This document shows, one piece after another, positions 1 to 6,521 of a DNA stretch of 64,000 nucleotides. Each line of letters begins with the position of its first letter. Position 1 is the first letter of the stretch. The notes under the pieces were generated by a model. The model had not been told where the DNA came from. It ran no database searches and was given only the letters and a program-made list of their open reading frames with translations. The DNA comes from Actinosynnema sp. ALI-1.44 (lineage in GTDB: Bacteria; Actinomycetota; Actinomycetes; Mycobacteriales; Pseudonocardiaceae). Where the stretch lies: contig NZ_MTQO01000054.1 in the NCBI RefSeq assembly GCF_001984155.1, positions 806,001-870,000 of the forward strand, in the 5' to 3' direction. The position numbers and the translations under genes were made by a program.

Positions 1-1158
1 GATCCCGGACAAGGCGGTGAACTCCAGCCGGACATCCACCTCGCCGGGGCCCTGCGGCGGCCGGATCAACACGTCACACCGGTTGAAGTTGCCGTAGTCC
101 GGGTCGAGTTCGGTGTTGCCGAACTTGTCGAGCTTGGCCGGGTCGAGCAGCGAGCACGGGTCCGCCGTGCGTGGTTCGCCGATCGCGGGCCACGCGGTGG
201 TCTCGGCGACGCGTTCGGGTCCGGTGACCGTCAGCAACCCCCAGGTGGCCAGCAGCACTGCCAGGATCGCCGCCCGGCCCATCAGCCGGGGACGGCTCCT
301 GAACCAGCTCATCGGGCGCTGCCTGATGCCGTTCGCCGCGTCCTGGAGCATCTGCCTGGCCTGCGCCGCGGTGGGGCGTTGGCGCGGGTCCAGGTGCAGC
401 ATCCTGGCCAACACCGGCCGCAGTGGACCGTGCGATTCGCCGATGTCACCCTTGGCCGCGCGCCAAACCAACACCTGCGGATTGTCCGCCGTGCCGACTG
501 GTGACACGCCTTCGGCGGCGGCGAACAAGGTCGCGCCGAGCGAGAAAACGTCGGACGCCGTCGTCGCTTCCATACCCTGCGCCACCTCGGGCGCGAGATA
601 TCCGGGTGTTCCGTCCAAACCGCCGGTCCGGCTGAGAGTGATGTCTTTGTGGACACTTCGGGATACGCCGAAATCGCTCAGTTTCGGGCGGTCGTCCTCG
701 GTCATCAGCACATTGCTCGGCTTCACGTCGCGGTGCAGGACGCCTGCCTTGTGCACCGCGTCAAGCGCGTCCGCGAGTTGCGCGCCGATCCGAGCGACCC
801 GGTCGGGCGGCAGAACTCCCTGCTCGGCGAGTGTGCCGCCGGAGACGTACTCCATCACCAGCCACAACTCGTCACCTGCGACAACTTCTATGTGCAGCGT
901 CACGACATTCGGGTGGTTCACCTTCGCGACGGCGCGGGCTTCGCGCTTGAGCCGTTGCGCTCGTTTCCGATCATGCGCGCCGTCGACGTAAAGCGCGCGC
1001 TTGAGGGCGACTGTGCGGTGGAGTTCTTCGTCCGTGGCACGCCAGACCACGCCCATTCCGCCGGAGCCGAGCTGTTCCTCAAGCCGGTAACGGCCGTTGA
1101 CCAATCGACGAGCGCCCACCGATTCCTCCGGGAAGCCAGTGCGGTACCCGCCAACCAT
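1..1158 (-). CDS. Membrane-anchored Ser/Thr protein kinase (C-terminus cut off by window edge)
   Basis: 386 codons are visible and the frame is still open at base 1. The start is an ATG at 1158. The N-terminal ~270 residues are a Hanks-type kinase: a GSGGMGVV glycine loop, an ALKRAL lysine strand, HRDVKPSNVL catalytic loop, DFGVSR and GTPGYLAPE activation segment are all intact, so it should be active. One hydrophobic segment (about residues 298-313, GRAAILAVLLATWGLL) follows a basic stretch, and the remainder is extracytoplasmic with a DPCSLLDP start resembling DUF3558-type lipoprotein/sensor domains. No PASTA repeats are seen before the edge. It probably phosphorylates cytosolic targets in response to an external cue. 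It is divergent from the CoA-transferase gene. Confidence 0.93.
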   Translation of the reverse strand, partial: MVGGYRTGFPEESVGARRLVNGRYRLEEQLGSGGMGVVWRATDEELHRTVALKRALYVDGAHDRKRAQRLKREARAVAKVNHPNVVTLHIEVVAGDELWLVMEYVSGGTLAEQGVLPPDRVARIGAQLADALDAVHKAGVLHRDVKPSNVLMTEDDRPKLSDFGVSRSVHKDITLSRTGGLDGTPGYLAPEVAQGMEATTASDVFSLGATLFAAAEGVSPVGTADNPQVLVWRAAKGDIGESHGPLRPVLARMLHLDPRQRPTAAQARQMLQDAANGIRQRPMSWFRSRPRLMGRAAILAVLLATWGLLTVTGPERVAETTAWPAIGEPRTADPCSLLDPAKLDKFGNTELDPDYGNFNRCDVLIRPPQGPGEVDVRLEFTALSGI

Positions 1159-1188
1159 AAGCCCAAGCGGATTCGTCAAAGACCCCGA

Positions 1189-1210
1189 GTGTGAAACGCG
1201 CCGTTCACAC
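1189..1210. promoter_or_regulatory. 22-bp dyad between divergent kinase and CoA-transferase genes
   Basis: GTGTGAA at 1189-1195 and TTCACAC at 1204-1210 form a perfect 7-bp inverted repeat with an 8-bp spacer. It lies 31 bp upstream of the kinase start and 53 bp upstream of the CoA-transferase start. A further AGTGTGAC half-site lies just downstream near 1218. Position suggests an operator acting on one or both genes; no cognate regulator is adjacent. Confidence 0.45.
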
Positions 1211-1262
1211 CTCCGCAAGAGTGTGACCGTCGCCTGCCACGCGCGGCCGTTAAGGTGATCAG

Positions 1263-2429
1263 GTGACTGATCGCCCGCTCGAAGGTGTCACCGTCGTCAG
1301 CGTCGAACAGGCCGTGGCCGCGCCGTTCGCGACACGGCAGCTCGCCGACCTCGGCGCCCGGGTGGTCAAAGTGGAACGTCCGGGCGGTGGTGACTTCGCC
1401 CGCCGCTACGACACGACGGTGCACGGCCAGTCCAGCTACTTCGTCTGGCTCAACCGTTCGAAGGAGTCCCTCACGCTGGACCTGAAATCCCCGCGCGGCC
1501 GCGAGATCCTGCACCGGCTGCTGGCCGACGCGGACGTGTTCGTGCAGAACCTCGCGCCCGGCGCGGCGGCCCGGCTCGGCCTGGACAAGCGGAGTCTGAC
1601 CTACGAGAAGCTGATCACGTGCACGATTTCCGGGTACAGCGAGCCGTGGGCCGACCGCAAGGCCTACGACCTGTTGGTGCAGTGCCAAACCGGTCTCGTT
1701 TCCCTGACGGGCACGCCGGAGGGCGCCGCGCGCGTCGGTGTGTCCGTCGCGGACATCGCGGCCGGGATGTACGCGTACTCCGGAATCCTCACCGCGCTCT
1801 ACACCCGTGCCATGACAGGCAAAGCACGCTCGGTCGACGTGACACTGTTCGACGCGCTCGGCGAGTGGATGGGGCAGCCCGCGTACTACACCCGGTACAG
1901 CGGAACACAACCACCACGCGTCGGAACCCAGCACGCCACGATCTCGCCCTACGGCGCCTACACCGCGCGTGACGGCAAGGACGTGCTGTTCTCCATCCAG
2001 AACGAGCGCGAATGGGCCGCGCTGTGCGAGCAGTTCCTCAACCGTCCCGAACTCGTCGACGACCCGCGTTACGCGACCGGCTCGGCCAGGGTCGAACGTC
2101 GCGACGAGGTCAACCGGATTGTCGCCCAACGGTTCGCCGACATCGACAGCGCCGAGGTGATGGCACTGCTGGACGAAGCGGGAATCGCGAACGCGGGAGT
2201 CAACTCGGTCAGCGACTTCCTCGACCACCCGGTGCTCGCCGGACGATGGCAGGACGTCGGCATCCCCGGCGGGGTGGTGACGGCTCTGCCGCCGCCCGCG
2301 CGTCTCGACGGGATCACCGCGCGGATGGACCCGGTACCGGACGTCGGCGAGCACACCGCGGACATCCTCGGCACGTTGGGCTACAGCGCTGGCGAGATCC
2401 AGCGGCTGCGGGAGGAAAAGATCATATGA
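1263..2429 (+). CDS. CaiB/BaiF family (class III) CoA-transferase
   Basis: 388 residues starting at GTG 1263, with AAGG upstream. The full length matches the family (about 380-410). The N-terminus LEGVTVVSVEQAVAAPFATRQLADLGARVVKVER is the characteristic first block, and the SVADIAAGMYAYSGI block contains the expected catalytic aspartate (D164). Family members move CoA between carboxylic acids, acting on carnitine, bile acid, oxalate, mesaconate or similar substrates; the substrate cannot be read here. The stop codon overlaps the start of the following acyl-CoA dehydrogenase (ATGA), so the two are probably co-translated and act in one acid-activation/oxidation pathway. Confidence 0.93.
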   Translation: MTDRPLEGVTVVSVEQAVAAPFATRQLADLGARVVKVERPGGGDFARRYDTTVHGQSSYFVWLNRSKESLTLDLKSPRGREILHRLLADADVFVQNLAPGAAARLGLDKRSLTYEKLITCTISGYSEPWADRKAYDLLVQCQTGLVSLTGTPEGAARVGVSVADIAAGMYAYSGILTALYTRAMTGKARSVDVTLFDALGEWMGQPAYYTRYSGTQPPRVGTQHATISPYGAYTARDGKDVLFSIQNEREWAALCEQFLNRPELVDDPRYATGSARVERRDEVNRIVAQRFADIDSAEVMALLDEAGIANAGVNSVSDFLDHPVLAGRWQDVGIPGGVVTALPPPARLDGITARMDPVPDVGEHTADILGTLGYSAGEIQRLREEKII

Positions 2430-3583
2430 CCGAGTTGTCGGATGACGAGCGGTTCATGGTCCGGACCGTGCGCGAGTTCGTCGACAAGGACGTCAAACCG
2501 GTCGTCCGCGAGCTCGAACACGCCAACACCTACCCCGAGGCGCTGATCGAGCGGATGAAGGAGCTCGGCATCTTCGGCCTGGCCGTCCCCGAGGAGTACG
2601 GCGGAACCCCGGTCTCGATGCCCTGCTACGTCCTGATCACGGAGGAACTCGCCCGCGGCTGGATGAGCCTCGCCGGGGCGATGGGCGGCCACACGGTCGT
2701 GGCCAAACTCCTGCTCGAGTTCGGCACCGAGGACCAGAAGCAGCGCTACCTGCCCCGCATGGCCACCGGTGAATGCCGTGCCACGATGGCGTTGACCGAA
2801 CCGGGCGGCGGGTCGGACCTGCAGGCCATCCGGACGCACGCCCGCCGGTCCGGGAGCGGATACGTCGTCAACGGGTCGAAGACGTGGATCACGAACTCGC
2901 GGCGGTCCGGGCTGATCGCTCTGCTGTGCAAGACGGACCCGGGCGCCCAGCCGTCCCACCACGGCATGTCGATCCTGCTGGCCGAGCACGGTCCGGGCCT
3001 CACGGTCTCCCGTGACCTGCCGAAGCTCGGCTACAAGGGGGTCGAGAGCTGCGAGTTGTCCTTCGACGACTACCACGCGGCCGCGGACGCCGTGCTCGGT
3101 GGCGCGGAAGGGCGCGGGTTCGCCCAGATGATGGCCGGGCTGGAGACCGGCAGGCTGCAGGTCGCCGCGCGTGCGCTCGGCGTCGGCCGGGCCGCGCTGG
3201 AGGACTCGCTGGCCTACGCCCAGAGCAGGGAGTCGTTCGGCAAACCGATCTGGCAGCACCAGTCGATCGGCAACTACCTGGCCGACATGGCCACGTCGTT
3301 GTCCGCGGCCCGCCAGCTCACGCTGCACGCGGCGCGGGAGGCCGACGCGGGCCGCCGGGTCGACATGGAGGCCGGGATGGCGAAGCTGTTCGCCTCGGAG
3401 ACCGCGATGCAGATCGCGCTGAACGCCGTGCGGATCCACGGCGGCTACGGCTACTCGACCGAGTTCGACGTCGAACGGTACTTCCGGGACGCGCCGTTGA
3501 TGATCGTCGGCGAGGGCACCAACGAGATCCAGCGCACCGTGATCACCCGTCAGCTCATCGCCCGGGGCGGGCTGGACTCGTGA
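2426..3583 (+). CDS. Acyl-CoA dehydrogenase
   Basis: 385 residues starting at ATG 2426 inside the stop of the CoA-transferase. A typical FAD-dependent acyl-CoA dehydrogenase in length and motifs: MALTEPGGGSD (FAD/substrate signature 1), TWITN, an R-E-SFGKPIWQHQ segment, and GGYGYSTEFDVERYFRDA followed by GEGTNEIQR, where the Glu of GEGT is the usual catalytic base. It oxidises the alpha-beta bond of an acyl-CoA and passes electrons to ETF. Coupling to a CoA-transferase suggests the acid is activated by CoA exchange rather than by a ligase. The last 34 bp overlap the convergent channel gene. Confidence 0.95.
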   Translation: MTELSDDERFMVRTVREFVDKDVKPVVRELEHANTYPEALIERMKELGIFGLAVPEEYGGTPVSMPCYVLITEELARGWMSLAGAMGGHTVVAKLLLEFGTEDQKQRYLPRMATGECRATMALTEPGGGSDLQAIRTHARRSGSGYVVNGSKTWITNSRRSGLIALLCKTDPGAQPSHHGMSILLAEHGPGLTVSRDLPKLGYKGVESCELSFDDYHAAADAVLGGAEGRGFAQMMAGLETGRLQVAARALGVGRAALEDSLAYAQSRESFGKPIWQHQSIGNYLADMATSLSAARQLTLHAAREADAGRRVDMEAGMAKLFASETAMQIALNAVRIHGGYGYSTEFDVERYFRDAPLMIVGEGTNEIQRTVITRQLIARGGLDS

Positions 3584-4317
3584 TCCCCCAGCTGTTCACG
3601 CAACCTGCGGACCTCCTCCCGCAGCGTGACCAGTTCGACGTGCAGCTCATCGGTCTCGGTGTGGATCGCGCCGTGCACCGCGTCCTCGGTGTTCTGCTGG
3701 ATCCGTTCGAGGAACCACGACGCGATCATCCCGGTGATCACACCGAGCAGTGCGATGCCGCCGATCATCAGGCTGGCCGCGACCAGCCTGCCTTCCCACG
3801 TCGTCGGGTACACGTCGCCGTAGCCGACTGTGGAGATCGTGGTGAGCGTCCACCACAGCGCTTTCGGGAACGAATCGATCCCGGCGTCCGGATTGCTCCG
3901 TTCGGCGTCCAGCACGGCGAGTGCGGCCGCGAAACTCACCAACAGGGTCACCACGGCGACATAAATCGCCACCCGGCCGCGGAACGCCCCCGAGGCTTTG
4001 CGATTGAGCACTCGTAAAACGGTGACGAGTCGAAGGACCCGCAATTGCCGGACCATCGGTAACGCCACCGCGAGCAAATCGAACAGGTGACGCCAGACGA
4101 AACGCAGTTTCCGCTCGGCCAGTGCCAGCCGCGTCAGGTAGTCGGCCGCGAACACCAGCCAGACCGCCCACAGCGCGATCTCCAGCGTCAACCGCCACCA
4201 CGCCGGGGCGCTCACGTGCAGCACCTGCCAGGCGTACGCGACCAGGAATGCCACCGCGAACGCGGTCATCGGCCATTCCGTGCGAGTTTCCCAGGCGGAC
4301 AGTCGCTGCTCGGTCAC
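3550..4317 (-). CDS. Voltage-gated-type potassium channel, six-TM
   Basis: 255 residues from a GTG start at 4317 (upstream in-frame sequence is basic and lacks a membrane segment). The selectivity filter TTISTVGYGDVYP is intact, between an S5 helix near RVAIYVAVVTLLVSFAAALAV and an S6 helix near AASLMIGGIALLGVITGMIAS. Upstream are four further hydrophobic stretches with a basic S4-like segment RQLRVLRLVTVLRVLNR. The C-terminal ~50 residues are a charged predicted coiled coil (TDELHVELVTLREEVRRLREQL), suitable for tetramer assembly. No RCK/cyclic-nucleotide domain is present. It forms a K+ pore in the plasma membrane. It is convergent with the acyl-CoA dehydrogenase gene and overlaps it. Confidence 0.93.
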   Translation of the reverse strand: MTEQRLSAWETRTEWPMTAFAVAFLVAYAWQVLHVSAPAWWRLTLEIALWAVWLVFAADYLTRLALAERKLRFVWRHLFDLLAVALPMVRQLRVLRLVTVLRVLNRKASGAFRGRVAIYVAVVTLLVSFAAALAVLDAERSNPDAGIDSFPKALWWTLTTISTVGYGDVYPTTWEGRLVAASLMIGGIALLGVITGMIASWFLERIQQNTEDAVHGAIHTETDELHVELVTLREEVRRLREQLGDHESSPPRAMS

Positions 4318-4355
4318 CGCGACACTGTAAGCCCGCGGGGGCTTTGATACAGGCC

Positions 4356-4541
4356 CTACCGGCCGGGACGGCACCGCACAATCAGACCGAGACCGATCAG
4401 CATCGCGGCGGGCCCGGAGATCCAGGCGTACACGTAGCTGATGTCGCCGCCGGTCGCGGTGAAGAAGATGGCGATCAGGTAAATGAAGCAGAGCACGGCA
4501 GAAAGCGTCGCCGCCTCTCGCAGCCGTGCCCGCATCGTCAT
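4356..4541 (-). CDS. Small two-TM membrane protein of unknown function
   Basis: 61 residues starting with ATG at 4541. A basic N-terminus (MTMRARLRE) is followed by two hydrophobic helices (about residues 12-28 and 34-55) and a short basic tail, CRPGR. Third-position G/C bias fits a real gene. It lies 38 bp upstream of the K+ channel on the same strand and could be co-transcribed. I do not recognise the family. Confidence 0.65.
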   Translation of the reverse strand: MTMRARLREAATLSAVLCFIYLIAIFFTATGGDISYVYAWISGPAAMLIGLGLIVRCRPGR

Positions 4542-4596
4542 GGGCAGAGGCTACCTCACGGACACGCGGCGAAAACCCCCCTCTTGTTCCCAGCGT

Positions 4597-4602
4597 TACC
4601 AT
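4597..4602 (+). promoter_or_regulatory. Putative -10 box (TACCAT) for a leaderless transcript
   Basis: TANNNT hexamer six bases before the ATG of the first nitrile hydratase gene; no Shine-Dalgarno sequence is visible in between. This spacing is that expected of leaderless actinobacterial mRNAs. No convincing -35 box. Confidence 0.4.
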
Positions 4603-4608
4603 CGGATC

Positions 4609-4902
4609 ATGGGCCGGATCAACGATGTCGGCGGGGTGCAGGGCTTCGGCGAGATCATCGTCGAGCAGGACGAGCCGCCGTTCCACACCGACTGGGAAGC
4701 TCATGTCTTCGCGGTGAACACAGCGTTGCTGCGGCAGCGGATCTATCACCTGGACGAGTTCCGCGACGCGGTCGAACGCCTTCCGCCCAGCCAGTACCTG
4801 GCGGCCTCGTACTACGAACGCTGGTTCCTGGCGATCCGCACGCTGCTGATCGAGAAGGGCGTGTTCACCGAGGGGGAGTTGGATGACGTTCACGACGGGT
4901 GA
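4609..4902 (+). CDS. Nitrile hydratase beta subunit, N-terminal half as a separate protein
   Basis: 97 residues from ATG 4609. It begins MGRINDVGGVQGFGEI and continues with DEPPFHTDWEAHVFA, LRQRIYHLDEFRDAVERLPP and YLAASYYERWFLAIRTLLIEKG; these are the helical N-terminal features of nitrile hydratase beta subunits. It stops where a normal beta subunit (about 210-230 aa) would continue through its linker into a C-terminal barrel, which is encoded by the next gene in another frame. A split beta subunit is known from thiocyanate hydrolase and from the toyocamycin nitrile hydratase of Streptomyces, so I read this as a three-protein enzyme. It would help form the alpha-beta interface and the substrate channel. 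Confidence 0.88.
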   Translation: MGRINDVGGVQGFGEIIVEQDEPPFHTDWEAHVFAVNTALLRQRIYHLDEFRDAVERLPPSQYLAASYYERWFLAIRTLLIEKGVFTEGELDDVHDG

Positions 4903-5146
4903 GCAGGTCAGGACCAAGAACACCGACCCACCGCACCACACTCGCCTGCCCAGATACGCACGCGGCGCACTCGGCACGATCGTGCGCCCGCAAGGCGCGC
5001 ACACGCTGCCCGATGACGTCGTACGGGGGATCACCTCGCAGGCGGAGGCGGTCTACGAGGTCCGGTTCAGCGCCCGCGAACTGTTCGGAGCCGGAGACCA
5101 CACGGTGACGTTGAGCCTGTGGGAGAGCTACCTGGAGAAACCATGA
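4883..5146 (+). CDS. Nitrile hydratase beta subunit, C-terminal half as a separate protein
   Basis: 87 residues. The ATG at 4883 overlaps the previous gene by 20 bp and has its own GGGGGAG ribosome-binding site about 6 nt upstream, which favours a genuine start over a broken fused gene. FTTGEQVRTKN, HTRLPRYARGALGTIV and the C-terminal LSLWESYLEKP match the SH3-like barrel domain of nitrile hydratase beta subunits and of the third subunit of thiocyanate hydrolase-type enzymes. It also resembles, in size and fold, the small beta-like activator proteins of cobalt nitrile hydratases; given its place between the beta-N and alpha genes I prefer structural subunit, but a chaperone role is possible. 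Its stop overlaps the alpha start (ATGA). Confidence 0.86.
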   Translation: MTFTTGEQVRTKNTDPPHHTRLPRYARGALGTIVRPQGAHTLPDDVVRGITSQAEAVYEVRFSARELFGAGDHTVTLSLWESYLEKP

Positions 5147-5733
5147 GCGGCGACCACGCCGACGCGCCGATCGCGGCCCGCGTCCGCCGGATGGAACACC
5201 TGCTGGAACAGCGCGGTCTGGTGGTGCCCGGCGTCCTCGACGAGACGCTGGCCGCGTTCCTCAACCGCGCGTCCCCGACGAACGGCGCCCGGATCGTCGC
5301 ACGGGCGTGGATCGACCAGGCCTTCCGTGAGCACCTGCTGGTGGACGCCCAGGTCGCGATCGCCGGGCTCGAGATGTCCATGGGCGGTGGGCTGCGCGCG
5401 CAGGATCTGCAGGTGGTGGCCAACAGCGAACGCGAACACAACGTCGTGGTGTGCACGTTGTGCTCCTGCTATCCGCTCGCCCTGCTCGGCCCGTCGCCGA
5501 CCTGGTACAAGAGCGAGGCCTACCGGTCGCGAGTGGTCCGCGAACCCAGGGAAGTGCTCAGGGAGTTCGGCGTGGACCTGCGGCCGGAGGTCGAGATCAA
5601 GGTGTGGGACGCCAACTCGGAGATCCGCTACATGGTCGTCCCGAACCGCCCGCCCGGTACCGGGAACCTGACCGAAGAGCAGTTGGCCGCGCTGGTCACC
5701 CGCAACGGCCTGATCGGGACGGCGCTGGTGTAG
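5143..5733 (+). CDS. Nitrile hydratase alpha subunit, cobalt type
   Basis: 196 residues from ATG 5143. The metal-binding claw C104-T-L-C-S-C109 is intact; threonine at the second position is the signature of the low-spin Co(III) enzymes (Fe enzymes have Ser). The flanking VCTLCSCYP, the GPSPTWYKSEAYRSRVVREPREVL block and EIRYMVVPNRP(P)GT are typical of the family. The enzyme hydrates nitriles (R-CN) to amides; the related thiocyanate hydrolase acts on SCN-. Substrate cannot be read from the sequence. No amidase, aldoxime dehydratase, cobalt transporter or activator is seen within the window. Operon order is beta-N, beta-C, alpha. Confidence 0.94.
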   Translation: MSGDHADAPIAARVRRMEHLLEQRGLVVPGVLDETLAAFLNRASPTNGARIVARAWIDQAFREHLLVDAQVAIAGLEMSMGGGLRAQDLQVVANSEREHNVVVCTLCSCYPLALLGPSPTWYKSEAYRSRVVREPREVLREFGVDLRPEVEIKVWDANSEIRYMVVPNRPPGTGNLTEEQLAALVTRNGLIGTALV

Positions 5734-5817
5734 CCCGAACGGCCGCCCCGCCGTGGAGCGGTCGGCCGCACGGTGGTCCACTATCCGTAGTGACGTCCAC
5801 ACTCTCCGGGAGTCGAT

Positions 5818-6378
5818 ATGCGCTACCTGGCGTTGGCCACGATCGTGCCCGCCGTACTGCTGGCCGGGACTACAGCTTCGGCAGCCGAGATCCCCGCTCT
5901 GCACGTGACCACGGCATCCTCGAAGATCGAGCCCTACAAACCGGGCACGAGCGGTGTCACCTACAACGAGAAGCTCGCGCCGGCGGGCGCGACCCTGTCC
6001 GTGCTGGCCGTGTCCGCGCCCCAGGGCAGCACGGTCCTGCTCACCACGCGTGGCCTGCTGCCCGGACGTGAATACGGCGCGCACGTGCACGTGAAGCCGT
6101 GTGGGCCCGCGCCCGCGGACTCCGGGCCGCATTTCCAGGACAAGAAGGACCCGGTGCAGCCGTCGGTCGATCCGGCCTACGCCAATCCGCGCAACGAGAT
6201 CTGGCTGGATTTCACGACCGACCAGGCAGGTGTTGGGTTTGCCGTTGCTCGGGTGCCGTGGGGTTTCGGTGACCGGGAGGCTTCGTCCTTGGTGGTTCAC
6301 GAGACGCACACGCACACTGAGCCGGGTCACGCTGGTACGGCTGGTGCTCGGCTGGCCTGCCTCAACGCCGACTTCTAG
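5818..6378 (+). CDS. Secreted Cu/Zn superoxide dismutase-like protein
   Basis: 186 residues with a Sec signal peptide (about residues 1-22, ending ASA). The core has GAHVHVKPCG (two copper-type His), SGPHF (third His) and VVHETHTHTEPGHAGTAGARLACL (fourth His, plus the second Cys of the conserved disulphide). The zinc-loop histidines expected shortly after GPHF are not evident; that stretch is rich in Asp/Asn instead. It may thus be a copper-only dismutase or a non-enzymatic SOD-fold protein. The start is ATG 5818 after a GGGAGT sequence. It stands alone between the nitrile hydratase operon and the SARP regulator. Confidence 0.85.
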   Translation: MRYLALATIVPAVLLAGTTASAAEIPALHVTTASSKIEPYKPGTSGVTYNEKLAPAGATLSVLAVSAPQGSTVLLTTRGLLPGREYGAHVHVKPCGPAPADSGPHFQDKKDPVQPSVDPAYANPRNEIWLDFTTDQAGVGFAVARVPWGFGDREASSLVVHETHTHTEPGHAGTAGARLACLNADF

Positions 6379-6487
6379 CCCCGGGCAGGGGACGCCCCGA
6401 AGGGTCTCCAACCGCGACGGGAGGGGGCCTCGCCCCGTACGCCAGGTAGCCGAACCCGGCTTCCGGAACCTGTACCGGCACTCTGGG

Positions 6488-6501
6488 TGGAAACGCTCTC
6501 A
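6488..6501. promoter_or_regulatory. LacI-family-type operator upstream of SARP gene
   Basis: The 14-mer TGGAAACGCTCTCA matches the CG-centred pattern TGRRANCGNTNYCA typical of actinobacterial LacI-family operators. It ends 7 bp before the putative -10 box of the 6522 gene, a position suited to repression. A second match sits at 18457-18470. Confidence 0.5.
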
Positions 6502-6508
6502 CGCCCGG

Positions 6509-6514
6509 TAGTCT
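6509..6514 (+). promoter_or_regulatory. Putative -10 box (TAGTCT), leaderless start
   Basis: TANNNT hexamer with 7 bases to the GTG start at 6522 and no ribosome-binding site between. Confidence 0.4.
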
Positions 6515-6521
6515 GGGCTTC

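Noticed and set aside
5067-6411. Minus-strand frames opposite the nitrile hydratase operon
   Set aside because: Antisense to a gene with the exact CTLCSC metal motif; no independent support.
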